The notes below the pieces were generated by a model that had not been told where the DNA came from, did not search any database, and worked only from the letters and a program-made list of their open reading frames with translations. Below, one piece after another: positions 24,217-34,545 of a stretch of 64,000 bases of DNA; the stretch's first letter is position 1, and every line of letters begins with the position of its first letter. Made by a program: the position numbers and the translations under genes. Source of the stretch: Eulemur rufifrons (taxonomy: Eukaryota > Chordata > Mammalia > Primates > Lemuridae). The stretch is from the NCBI RefSeq assembly GCF_041146395.1, contig NC_090989.1:220752843-220816842 (forward strand), in the 5' to 3' direction.

Positions 24217-24987
24217 ATTAAGAGTAAAGCTGCTATAAACATGTGTGTGCAGGTTTTCATGTGGACATGTCTTCAACACCTTTGGGTAAATACCAAGAAG
24301 TGTACTTGCTGGATTGTATGATAAGTATATGTTTAATTTTGTAAAGAATCATCAAACTGTCTTCCAAAGTGGCTGTACCATTTTGCATGCTCACTCTCAA
24401 TAAATGAGAGTTCCTGTTGCTCCATATGCTCACCAGCATTTGATGTTGTCCATTGTTTTGAAAAAAAAACCTCTCAAGTGTTTTTCCTCTTTTCTCACAC
24501 CATAATAATCATCAACACAGAAGACTTCTGTAACCAAATGTGTGGATTTTTCCCCACACATCAAACAGGGGATGTCAGCTGGGTGTCCTCTAATTCATCT
24601 CTGGCACTGTCTACCTGATAATAGAATCAGAGCCCACAGGGTGAGGGCTCAGTTCCCCAAACTGTCCCCTCTTCCCTGTTTCAGATACCAGCCACAAGTC
24701 TAGGCCTCTGAAACTTCTGATTGACCAACTTCAAGTTGGGATTCTCACAACCCCCTCTTTGGGTTCAATTAATTTGATAGAGCAGCTCACAGAACTCAGG
24801 GAGACACTTACATTTACTGGTTTATTATAAAGAATATTACAAAGGATCAGATGAAGATATGCGTAGGGGAGGTGTGGGATAAGGGGTGTGCAGCTTCCAT
24901 GCCCTGCCTGGGCCCATCACTCCCCAGGAACATCCACGTGTTCACCTACCTAGAAGCTCTCATAACCCAGTCCTCTTGGGGTTTAAT

Positions 24988-25286
24988 TTATTTTTATTTT
25001 TTTAGAGACAGAGTCTGGCTCTGTTGCCCCAGCTAGAGTGCTTGACAGCAGTGGCATCATCATAGCTCACTGCAACATCAAATTCCTGGGCTCAAGCAAT
25101 CCTCCTGCTTCAGCCTCCTGAGTAGCTAGGACTATAGGCACAAGCCACCATGACCACCTAATTTTTCTATTTTTTGTAGAGACATGGTCTCCGTCTTCCT
25201 CAGCCTAGTCTCAAACCCCTGGCCCTAAGCAATCCTCCTGGCCTCCCAGAGTGCTAGGATTACAGGCTTGAGCCACCACACCTGCC
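24988..25286 (-). mobile_element. Alu (minus) inside the LTR
   Basis: The T-rich tail starts at 24988 and the copy ends 'ccaccacacctgcc'. 'cttcctcagcctagtctcaa' is the strepsirrhine-type wording. Confidence 0.9.
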
Positions 25287-25497
25287 TTGGATCACTGAGT
25301 CAAACTGTGATTAGCCTTCAGGGTATGGGGTGGGATCTCTGGAATGAGGGTCTAGTGACCCACAGTCAGAAAGGCAGGGAAGATGAGAGTCCTGCCTCAG
25401 GCAGGTGAAGGTCAGAGAGATTCTGTTTGCTGAGTCCTAACACACCTAACATTATAACAAAAGACTGTAACAAGGCCTATGGGAGTTATGAGCCAGG

Positions 25498-25600
25498 AAC
25501 TGTGGATGAAAATCAATACATGTATATGTATGTATGTGTGTGTGTGTGTGTGTATATATATGTGTGTATATATATATATGATGTATGTATGTATATATCA
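25498..25600. repeat. (TG)n/(TA)n/(TATG)n microsatellite
   Basis: Blocks of TATG, TG, TA and TATG alternate across about 80 bases from 25518. It is likely variable and prone to unusual structure. Confidence 0.9.
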
Positions 25601-25780
25601 TAACACCTCATCAGTGTTCTGCATTTTAGCCATTCTAATAGCTATACAGTGTATCCCATTGTTTTAATTTGCATTTCCCTGATGACATATGATATGGAGA
25701 TCTTTTCATATGCTTATGGGCCACTTGCATATCTTTAGTGAAATTAATGTTTTTATTTGTTTGTCCTGCTTCAGTTTGTT

Positions 25781-26576
25781 TTATCACTTTTAATTTTGCA
25801 GTAAAAAGTAAGATTTTTCTTTACATATATATATGTTTCACATTTAAAACTGGTCATGATGTTGTAAATTACAGTATAAAAAGAATTTAAATCAGACATA
25901 TACCAATAACTGAAGCACCTGATCTGGAGTTCCAAGGTTCTAACTTTATGTTGGCCACTCTAGAGCCATTGATCCACAAGGAATAAATATAAACTCATCT
26001 CCATTTCTAGATCTTCCCACTTATTCACTATTCAACAATAGCATTGGTTAGCTATGAATTTCTCTTCCAATGACACAGTATATCTCCAGTTTGCAAAAAA
26101 AAAAGTTTTCTGGGTTAAATTGAAAAATGATTATAAGTAAAATTTTAAGATAGATATATCTTTGTAAATGAAAAATTTATAAATCAAGTATTTGTAAGCC
26201 AAAGAATAAGTACAGATAGCATTTCAATCTATGGAAGTGGGTAAAATCGCTCTGAAAGAGTGTGTGCAATAGAAAAACTTCAGAGAGTTCAGGACCTAGA
26301 CCTAAGGAAGGCCAACATTTAGAAGTTGGACAGAGGAGTTGGAACCAGCAAGAGACAGAAGGAGTTGCCTATTAGCTTCTGTTAAGAGTAAGTCACAGTG
26401 CTAGGTGAGATGAATGACATACAAGATAAGAATGGTTAACATCATAATGGGAAATATAATTGTGAAATAAATTACAAGGGGACATGCTCCTGGAGAAGCA
26501 GAACACTGAACCCAGGAACAGAAGGCTGTACTCTTATTAGATATATTCCAATCAACAGAACACATAACTTTGCCCT
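25781..26576. other. Gene-free AT-rich sequence
   Basis: No gene or named repeat is seen. Confidence 0.5.
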
Positions 26577-26690
26577 GAGCCTCAGTCAACTCCTCCACGA
26601 AAGAAGAGGTGATAATACTTATCTCAATGGGCTGTTGTGAGAATTTATCAAATTAGTGCATTTGCATGTACATTGTAAGTGGAAAAATAT
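26577..26690 (+). repeat. MIR SINE remnant
   Basis: 'gagcctcagtcaactcctcc', 'gataatacttatctcaatgg' and 'gctgttgtgagaatttatca' match MIR on the + strand. Confidence 0.85.
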
Positions 26691-28239
26691 TACACAAACT
26701 TAAGACACTTACTTTGGCTCTCTGCCTAGAACTTGCATTCCCCTAAGACAAAGGAACTCTCTGCCCACTGCTCTCTCGTGCCAGTCTTCCGCCTGAATCC
26801 TGACCTTCCTTGAGGTAGCCTCCTGACTTCTGTAATCTTTTTCTGTTGCCAGGGCCTTAGGGCCAATTGCCCACTACCTAAACTTCATACCATCCCAGTT
26901 GCTGGGCTCTAGCTGCATCAGCGATACCATTCCTGACTATCTTCCTGGCCCACCCCACCACCCATGATCCAAGGTTATGATATACTCCCAAGTATTGTTT
27001 CTGAGGCAATCCCAGAGCTAACTACTGAGATTCAGAATACATACTTAACACTTCACACCTAGTTTGTTCAGTCAAAAAATTTCTTAGTGTCCTTGGGACC
27101 AAAGTACTTTGTTTCTTAAAAGGTAAAATTCACAGTAAAATATATATACATATTAAGTCATCAATTTCCTTCAACTTAAGTTCTTGATTTACATAAATAA
27201 TAAGGCTTGTGTTCTTTTATATAGTCTCAAGAATTGTTTATGACTATGTTAACAATATCTAGATTGTGTTAGAAAGTCTTCTTTAATCTGGTAAGCTATC
27301 CACACCATTTATTTGAAGTTTCTTTGATCAAGCTGTTTTCAGTGAAAATAAGTATGGCTTTTAAATTACCAAAAGGTCTACATAGTAATGAAATTACTAC
27401 TTGCTTTATCAATTTCTTGGGGAAAAATGTAGCCAACCACTTGTTGAGCTGGGTCCAGACACAATCCATTATTGGATTCACTGATACTTTATTATTTAGT
27501 TATTAATTATTAAAGAGGAAAACATTTTAATTAAATAACTATATGTTATACTTTTAATTTTTTCATTAGTTGATTTGCTCTAAATTCAGTACTGTAATAC
27601 TTTTAGCTGAACATTTTGAAAATAATAAAAAAAAAAAATTGAGTCTCTTTACCTTGATCTTTGAAATTTGGGAGGGAGCTGGGGAAGGAGAAGGAGGAAG
27701 TGCACTAGGTGACTGTCAAATGATACCCAAAAGTTTTTAAAACCCCAGCAAAGGCTTTGTGCTTCACAAAGTTCTCCTCAGGCACAGAAAGAAAATGTTA
27801 TCCATGACAGAGTATTACTATAATGCCACAGAAGCAATTCTCATCTCCATAATGGGAAGTTACATGTCAAGATAAAATAACTCCAGGTCTTTTATATTTT
27901 ACAGTGGACTAATAACTTATATTGCCATTACTAAGGGATGTCAGTTTCCACTTTCTAAGCAATTTAATTACATTCACTCTTCTCCAATCATTAATCCCCT
28001 TTCCAGTCCATTCCTAGTTTACAAAGAAAAATGTAAGTGAAACTACAAGGACTTTACCTGAGTTCTTAAGCAGAATACCAGGTTATCTATCCACTTTAAG
28101 GAAATAAGCCTGGCTTTGTTGGCAATGGGGATCGTTGGAACTCAGACCTGGGTGGGTTTTTAGGATCCATTATGATTGGTTATAGGCTCCCATAGCATTC
28201 TGTACTTTGCTTTCAAAATATTTACCAGCTCATAATTAT
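26691..28239. other. Gene-free sequence
   Basis: No coding pattern or named repeat. Overlapping opposite-strand open frames near 27.3-27.5 kb are chance. Confidence 0.5.
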
Positions 28240-28360
28240 ATATTGTATGATAATATTCATGTCCTTTTCTCCCACATGACAGTAAGATCCATGAGAGTAA
28301 TGTCTATTTTTCCCACCAATGTGTATTCCAGCACCCAATTCAGAAGGTGGCTAGAATGCA
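28240..28360 (+). repeat. L2 LINE 3' end fragment
   Basis: 'cttttctcccacatgacagt', 'aagatccatgagagtaatgt' and 'gtgtattccagcacccaatt' follow L2 3'-end order. Confidence 0.6.
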
Positions 28361-28446
28361 GTAAGTGTGCAAAACATCTTTTATGGAAAAAAATACATAA
28401 AAAATACTAACATTTTACATTGTTTTCAATGAATACTTAGAAAATG

Positions 28447-28737
28447 GGCTGGGTGAGGTAGCTCACACCTGTAATCCTAACACTCTGGGAGGCTGAGGCA
28501 GGAGGATCACTTGAACTCAGGAGTTCGAGACCAGCCTTAGCAAGGGTGAGACCCCATCTCTACAAAAAATGGAAAAATTAGCCAGGCATGGTGGTGCACC
28601 TCTAGGTCCAGCTACTCAGGAGGCTGAGGCAGGAGGATGGCTTGAGCCCAGGAGTTTGAGTTTGCCGTGAGCTATGATGAAGCCACTGCTCTCTAGCTGG
28701 GGTGAAAGAGTGAGACTCTGTCTCCCCCCCAAAAAAA
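28447..28737 (+). mobile_element. Alu (+) with short target duplication
   Basis: It starts GGCTGGGTGAGGTAGCTC and ends in a C-run then an A-run. AGAAAATGG recurs at both ends (about 28438 and 28738). Confidence 0.92.
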
Positions 28738-29305
28738 GAAAATGGATCAGTGCCAGTCACTTGGTATGTCCCATGTAATGAAATTCTACAAAAGGTATCT
28801 GTGAACAATTCCATAATTGGTAATATCACATTTCGAGCACACCCAACTTTTCCTATTTTCTTTATTTTCTTCTTTACAGAGGTTGGTTGGTTTCAGGCCA
28901 GAGTTGACCTTCTCTGATGGATGAGTATAGAGTAAAGCCCTTTTGCACATTATATTAGGAACATTCTATATTTTGTTTTTTATAATTCAGTTTGTCTTTA
29001 GAGTCCAATGGAAAATTTAGAACAACAGAAAACAAAAACTTTGTTAGAAGCATATCCCTTAATCTGTTACATCAATCATATGAAGACATTTTTTTCTTTC
29101 TTTTAAAACCCTCCCCTTCACATGATGTGAGCCATCTGAAAGAAAGGAGTCATCTGATGACATGGCAGGGGTAAGTGGATAGTGATAGTTTTCAAACTTG
29201 AGTGTGCATCAGAATCACCTGGAGGACTTGTTAAAGCACAGACGGCTGTGCTAACACCCAGTTTGTGATTCCATAGGTTTAGTGTGGGAGCCTGAGAATT
29301 TGCTT

Positions 29306-29620
29306 TTTCTTTTAATAGTTTTTTTGGGGATTTTTTTGAGATAAGAGTCTTGCTCTGTCACCACAGCTAGAGTGCAGTGGTGTCATATAGCTCACTGCAA
29401 CCTCAAACTCCTGGGCTCAATCCATCCTTCTGCCTCAGTCTCCCAAATAACTGGGACCTTAGGCATGCACCACCTCACTTGGCTAAATTTTTTTCTATTT
29501 TTGGTAGAGACCAGTATCTTGCTCTAGCTCAGGCTGGTCTCAAACTCCTAAGCTCAAGTGATCCTCCCACCGCGGCCTCCCAGAGTGTTAGAATTACAGG
29601 TGTGAGCCACCAAGCCGGGA
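29306..29620 (-). mobile_element. Alu (minus) inside MER5A, first of two
   Basis: T-rich start, strepsirrhine-type 'ctctagctcaggctggtctc' and end 'accaagccggga'. Confidence 0.9.
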
Positions 29621-29629
29621 CTTCGTTTC

Positions 29630-29950
29630 TTATTTTTTATTTATTTATTTATTTATTTTTAAGAGATGGTGTTTCATTCTGCTACTACATGATTATAGCT
29701 CACTGTAGCCTTGAACTTTTGGGCTCAAATGATCTTTCCACCACAGCTTCCCAAGTAGCTGGGATCACAGGTGTATGCCACCACACCCAGTTAATTTTTT
29801 TTTAATTTTTTTTTTTTTTTTGTAGAGAAGAGGGGCGGTCTCGAGTCTTGCTATGTTGCCCTGGCCAGCCTGAAACTCCTTCCTCAAGTGATCCTCCCAC
29901 TTTGGCCTCCCAAGGTATTGGGATTACAGGTGTGAGCCAGCATGGCTGGC
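29630..29950 (-). mobile_element. Older Alu (minus) inside MER5A, second of two
   Basis: It begins with (ATTT)n and ends 'gccagcatggctggc'. It is more diverged than its neighbour ('tgctactacatgattatagc'). Confidence 0.88.
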
Positions 29951-30374
29951 AGAGTTAGTACTACAGTTCTAACAAGTTCCCAGGTGATGCTGATGCTGCT
30001 GGTGTGGTGCCCATACTTTTGAAACTCATTAGAAAATAGTTGCTAAAAGGGCATCTTGCTTTGTGTAGGCTCAATACCTACAACATTCTTGGCTGAAAAG
30101 ATTTCATAGAAAAAAGGATAAATGGTTAGTAGAGACGATAAGTTATCAGAAGGTGACATACATTATGGAATACATTATTAAATAACAACCTTGCCTTATT
30201 ATCCTTGGGTTTTTTTTTTTTTTTTTTGCAATTAAGCTCCTTCAGGAATTATCTTGTATCACTTGTTATAACTAAAAATCTGGGAGGAAAAAAACTCTTA
30301 TATTTTGTCCTCAATAATAATCACCTCCATTGCCTCCTTGCCCTTCAGTACTCCAAGCAAGCCTGTTGAGTCAT

Positions 30375-30520
30375 TATTTCTTTATCTGTAGAAAGGGACA
30401 TGATAACAGTACCTATCTCAGTGACTTGCTGTGAGGATTAAATGAAACCCTAAATGGAAAATACCTGGCACTGAAAATGGCCTGTAAATGGTAGCTACTG
30501 TGTTTTTACTAATTTAGCTA
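30375..30520 (+). repeat. MIR SINE remnant
   Basis: 'tttctttatctgtagaaagg', 'cttgctgtgaggattaaatg' and 'aatacctggcactgaaaatg' match MIR on the + strand. Confidence 0.85.
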
Positions 30521-30734
30521 CTAATTTAAGGAAATAAATTCCAATGGTCCTGGGATCAGTGATCCAAACTACTTAAATCTCTAATATATTAATTGATCTT
30601 GATCGTTGATCACAGAAATAATCCTGAAGTTGTCATACACACACAAAAAAGTTATGATGTTCCAGGTACCCTGCTTACTGTGGCAAAGAGCAGTTTGATT
30701 TGGAAATGTTAGCACCTGGCACCAGGACAGCATT

Positions 30735-30905
30735 CCTCCAATTACACTAGATTATAAGTAAGAATCACCTGAAGCACAGCTTAAAAATACAGGCTCCTGA
30801 GCTCCACCTTGGACCAATCAAAAGCATGTCCTGGAGAGACGCCTAGGAATCTTTAAATTATCGCCCCAGGTGATTTTTTCTAATCAACAACTTTGAAACA
30901 CACTA
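30735..30905 (+). mobile_element. MER5A-like hAT remnant
   Basis: 'taagaatcacctgaagcaca', 'aatacaggctcctgagctcc' and 'cgccccaggtgattttttct' follow MER5A order with heavy decay. Confidence 0.65.
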
Positions 30906-31768
30906 AAGAAACCTCTCACTCCATTCTAATTACGGCTAAAGCCCTCAACATCGTTTCTATGTAATCAACATCGTTTCTATGTAATCGGTAGACCATTGTT
31001 TACTAGAAAATTTCAGAAGTCCTTTGACTTAGTAATTTTATTTTGAGTTGAACTGAAAGTCACTTGGAGAGGTCAGTTGGCAATGGGGTTGTTTGTACTT
31101 TGGAAAGGATCTCAGTGTTTTGAGGTAACTCTCCCTTTCATACTAGCAGGGCCCTGTGCCTCCTTTCTGAGTTGCCTGCCTAATGCCCTCCTCTCTTGAA
31201 CTTCCTGCGGCAAGTCTCCTCCTGCTTCATCTCCTTTCTGATCTCGGCCTCAGGTCTGGATTGTTTGTCTCTTCACTGCATTTCTTGAGTAGAACATTTG
31301 GTGCTTTCCCAGTTCACGATGCTTTGCTGGAATAGTCAATTTCCAGGGATTTTACAGGCTGGCCAAAACAGTTTGTTCAGAACAGTGACGCCGGGCCGAG
31401 GACTGGCAGCCAGTCGGCCGAGCGTTCCCTGACTCTGCACAACCACTCGTGACCTTGGCAAGCGAGCGCCGCCTGCCCCGCTCTTCCCGGCGGCGTCAGC
31501 GCAGTGCCCAGGCTGGACTTTGGAACTGAAAAGGGCGGGTGGGGACTGGAGAGGTTTCGTAAACAGGAGAAAAGACCTAGAGCCATAAATCAGTTCTTTT
31601 TCCTTTGTGGAGGCGAATCCTTCTTCAAAAAAAAAAAAAAAAAACCTACTTGGGGGAGGGGAGGGAAATATCTGCCCAGGGCTGGAAACAAAGCGTGAGA
31701 ACTCAGATGGCATAAAGCGGCCAGAGTGAGAAAATCCGAAGGAGGGAGGCTGAGAGCGAACAATTGGG

Positions 31769-31778
31769 TTAAAAATAG
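31769..31778. promoter_or_regulatory. MEF2-type motif upstream of ZFAND5
   Basis: TTAAAAATAG matches YTAWWWWTAR exactly and stands out in GC-rich sequence. ZFAND5 is known to be induced in wasting muscle, so a MEF2 site would fit. The same motif arises by chance in the Alu segment CTAAAAATAG seen many times in this window, so sequence alone is weak support. Confidence 0.35.
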
Positions 31779-31930
31779 AAACGTAGCCTGCTCAGGACTC
31801 GCTCTTTCCAGCCCCACCCAGAGACCGGCCGCCCGGCCAGTGACTCGGCGCCGCGCGACTGCAGCGCAGCCAGGCTCGGCCCCGCCTCGCGGTCCCGGTG
31901 ACTGGATGCCGGGGCGGGGCCTCGGGCTCG

Positions 31931-31938
31931 TGACGTCA
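31931..31938. promoter_or_regulatory. Full palindromic CRE (TGACGTCA)
   Basis: An exact TGACGTCA lies about 100 bp upstream of the inferred start of the first exon and 11 bp after a GC box. CREB/ATF factors bind this site, and full CREs near start sites of CpG-island genes are often occupied. Occupancy here is inference. Confidence 0.75.
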
Positions 31939-32039
31939 CCGCGCTCCCCGCCGCCGCCGTCGGGGTTTTCGCTGACGCACAGGCCCCACCCCTCCCCCCT
32001 TTTCCCTCACCGCCCGAGAGCCGGGCGGAGAGAGCGCGT

Positions 32040-32552
32040 CAGTCGGCCGGGTCGCGGAGCAGTCAGCATCTCGGGCACCGGCTCGTCCGCTCCCGGGAGC
32101 CGCGCAGCTTTTCTGGCAGTGGCTGAAGCGACGGACAGCGCCATCAGTGGGCCTTCACGGCGCCCAGGCCTCTCTGCACGCCCTCCGCTCATCCCCCTCG
32201 TCGGCCTATCCTGCCGCCTGTGGAGGCGTGAGGCGACGGCGGGCGAGCGCCTCGAGCAGCGTTAGCCGCTGCGGCCTCGGTCCTCCCTCCGCCTCCTCCT
32301 CTGCCCCCCCCGCCTCCCTCCTCCCACTTCCCGAGCTCCGGCGTGTCCCGGCCACGCTCGGCGCTGCTTCAGGAACAAAGGAAGACCCCGCGGCGGCGGC
32401 GCCTCCTCCGCTTGCGGCTCGGACGCGCTCCAGGCCAGCAGCGGCGGCGGCGGCTCCAGAGCGCCCGGCTCGCCTTTCCCGGAGGCCTCGGCCCGGCCCT
32501 ACCGCGCCGGCGTCTCGCGCGAGCCCGGCTCCTGCATTTGGGTCCTCGCAGA
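32040..32552 (+). other. ZFAND5: ZFAND5 non-coding first exon (5' UTR); 5' end approximate
   Basis: This GC-rich leader ends at a consensus donor GA|GTGAGT at 32552/32553. I found no ATG on the + strand from the ATG at 31905 to the donor, so the leader has no upstream AUG before the ZFAND5 start. It contains short CGG runs near 32389-32400 and 32440-32455, which could form stable RNA structure. The transcription start cannot be read from sequence; about 32.03-32.1 kb is inferred from the core-promoter elements just upstream. Other first exons inside the island, down to about 33.0 kb, are possible. Confidence 0.7.
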
Positions 32553-33639
32553 GTGAGTGGTGCGAGGCTGGGGGCGGGAGCCCTGCTTCTCGTGCCGGGC
32601 CGGGGGCGGGAGAAAGGGGACCGGCACGCCGCGGGCGTCCGGCGAAGCTCGAGCAGGCCGCAGATGGCGGCGTCCGGGGGAGGGGAGCACGCCCGCCAGC
32701 TCAGGAACCACAAAGACGGAGGCGTCATCCTGTCGTCGTGGCCCAAGACCTGGCTCCCTGCACCTCCGGCTCACTCGCACCAGCACGGTCAGGGAACAAT
32801 GGCCGGCGTGCAGCCTCCGCGGTGCCGGGCTCTGGGCCTTGCGTCGGTCCCGGCTGCCCTCGGCGGCGGTGCCGCCGCGGACAGCCTGACCCGGATAAAC
32901 AAAGAGACCGAGACGGCGGCCGCGCCCCCTGTCCAGTGTCCCCCTTACCTCTCTCCCTCAGACGAGCCATTCGGGATCGGGGGTCGGCGCGGAGCCGGCG
33001 GGTGTGGGGCCGGCCGGGCCTGTGGAACTGCTGTTCTGCATGACTCAGTGGTTTTTGGAGGAGGCCCTGCTGGGCTTTCCTGAGTGAGGCCTTTGCACGG
33101 AGGGGGTTGGGGCACTAGTGGGACCCAAACTTGGTCCAAAATGCACTGGAACACGGGGTTAGGGGTTCTCCGTCGTTGGGTTTGTTTTCCCGATATCGCT
33201 GCGTTCGGCCCCCAAGATCTCTTGCGTGGAGGAAATGGAGCACCTTCCCCTTTGTTTCGTGCATTTAGGCTGGTGAACGTGAAATTTTTTTGCTTGCTTG
33301 CACGCACTTCGTTTAGCTGTGTTTTGGAGAAAGAGTCGAGTTACCTTTATTGTTTCCTAAAGGTGTCTAAGGAGATATTAAGATAAAGTAGTATATAGGT
33401 CACAGAGCCCTGTTCTTAAGCCCGAGATTGAAGTAATTTGCAAACTTCTAAAATTTAAATGCATTTTGTTTTACTCCTTATTTTTATAGTGGTTTTTTAT
33501 AAAATAGGATTTCAGAACTCAATTGGTTAAAATAGTGCAATTTGTCTTTTTAGATTTTTTTCTTTAAAATATCCCCCCAAAATTTGAGAATTTGTGGTTT
33601 GTCCTCTCTCACGTTTTCTATCTCGGACCCGATATTAAG

Positions 33640-33800
33640 CCTGAAAAGGAATCTTTAAAACTCAATCTACTCCATTTGGCAAAGAGGGTACTGAGATCTG
33701 GAGAGTAAGGACTTGCCCAAGGTCACTGACTTAGTGGCAGGTTAGAGACTAGAACTCAGGTCTCAACTCCCAGGTGAGTAGGCGTTCTTGCCGTCTTTTA
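33640..33800 (-). repeat. MIR SINE remnant
   Basis: The segment reads as the reverse complement of the MIR core, with 'gacttgcccaaggtcactga' and 'ctagaactcaggtctcaact'. It is old and diverged, and lies in ZFAND5 intron 1. Confidence 0.8.
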
Positions 33801-33896
33801 ACATCGTGTGCTACCTGAAAGAAATACATTCCATAGGTGTAAAACCTCTTTATTCTGGTTTGGGGTTGGAGAATTGTTGTTAAACCGGGTTTTTTG

Positions 33897-33931
<35 letters not shown>

Positions 33932-33958
33932 GTTTGGGTTTTTTTTTTTTTTTTTTTT
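33897..33958. repeat. (GT)n microsatellite followed by T-run
   Basis: About 15 GT dinucleotides run to 33928, followed by TTTGTTTGGG and a T-run of about 20 ending at 33958. It is likely length-variable. It lies in ZFAND5 intron 1. Confidence 0.95.
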
Positions 33959-34510
33959 GCTATGAGTTAGAGTAAGCCATAAACTTTATAAAAATAATTC
34001 ATTCCAGCTATTCCTTGATAGTGCTGACACAAGCACACTTTAAGTTTCTAACTACTTTAACGGTACAAAATAGAAATGGTTTGTATTTTTCTAACATGCA
34101 GACAAGTAGGAGGAAAAGGCAGTACCTAATGGTGAACACAGATTCCTCCTCCCCCCATCACTCCTCCAATAATTACCACTAAATGTAAAATGTAAGGATT
34201 CTTTGTTCTGATGCTTTCTGTGCTGTTTAGTTTTTTCTAAACAATCCTGACTATTTTAGCTTCATGAGTGATTAATCATCCTTGCATCTTATAGATTGAA
34301 TTTAAGATTGTTCTCTAGTCTTCCTTATGTTAGGGGGAAAAAAAAAAACTAGCAGCCTTTTTTGTTTTATTTTCTTATTATGGTAGATATATGAACGCTG
34401 CATCCTTAGTTCTTGGGGTTGTGTAGGAGTTGGCAGGCTCTGAGATATAAATAGAAGCTGATTTCAGAGGCCCCTGTTGACTAGGCTTTATGTGAGAGCC
34501 TCCATCCAGC

Positions 34511-34545
34511 TCAGCCTGTCACATTGCAGCCTTGTGACAGGCTGA
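34511..34545. repeat. Perfect 12-bp inverted repeat in ZFAND5 intron 1
   Basis: Arms 34511-34522 (TCAGCCTGTCAC) and 34534-34545 (GTGACAGGCTGA) are exact reverse complements around an 11-base loop. Each arm carries a TGACAG/CTGTCA core, the motif of MEIS/TGIF homeodomain factors. Nearby sequence (34420-34640) is not recognisably repeat-derived. Confidence 0.85.

Larger units (their letters stand above)
24461..25611 (+). mobile_element. ERVL LTR-like insertion (MER21-type), with Alu and TG repeat
   Basis: 'agacttctgtaaccaaatgt', 'gagatacagatgaag'-like sequence near 24846, 'gcagcttccatgccctgcct' and 'ccaggaacatccacgtgttc' recall MER21 LTRs. Flanks CATTGTTTTG (24451-24460) and CAGTGTTCTG (25612-25621) agree at 8 of 10 bases. 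No coding sequence is present. Confidence 0.6.
23127..25780 (-). mobile_element. Old L1 LINE (minus) split by two later insertions
   Basis: L1 blocks are 23127-23748, 24217-24460 and 25612-25780. They join in the order expected for a single L1 ('ttttggcaattat' to 'gagtaaagctgctataaaca', then 'tgatgttgtccattgttttg' to 'cagtgttctgcattttagcc'). All frames are broken. Confidence 0.8.
29180..30033 (+). mobile_element. MER5A hAT element split by two Alus
   Basis: The first part (29180-29305) has 'gtgtgcatcagaatcacctg' and 'gaggacttgttaaagcacag'. The second (29951-30033) has 'ctaacaagttcccaggtgat' and 'gctgatgctgctggtgtggt'. The two halves join in MER5A order once the Alu block at 29306-29950 is removed. 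Confidence 0.9.
30034..31379. other. ZFAND5 upstream flank
   Basis: It holds a MIR (about 30375-30520), a MER5A-like remnant (30735-30905) and a 20-bp perfect tandem duplication (30945-30984). No gene is visible. GC content begins to rise near 31.15 kb. Confidence 0.6.
31380..33080. promoter_or_regulatory. ZFAND5: CpG-island promoter of ZFAND5
   Basis: GC content and CpG density rise sharply near 31.38 kb and fall off near 33.08 kb, unlike the AT-rich surroundings. The stretch covers the first exon and the start of intron 1. GC boxes are visible, for example GGGGCGGGGC at 31911-31920, and no convincing TATA box is seen. YY1-like AGATGGCGGC lies near 32662 and AACAATGGCC near 32796. Such islands usually mark broadly expressed genes and often fire in both directions, so an upstream antisense transcript is possible but not shown. 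Confidence 0.9.

Noticed and set aside
29377..29805. 142-codon + strand open frame
   Set aside because: It lies entirely within two minus-strand Alus; the translation has the familiar antisense-Alu wording ([15 protein letters not shown]).
32147..33043. 298-codon open frame through the CpG island, with further long frames on both strands
   Set aside because: It opens with GTG, is Arg/Pro/Ala-rich and runs straight across the exon 1 splice donor. GC-rich islands lack stop codons by composition, and no domain is present.
33897..33958. GT microsatellite plus T-run as a splice polypyrimidine tract for a hidden exon
   Set aside because: No AG with a downstream exon-like segment and donor is evident, and such repeats are common in introns.
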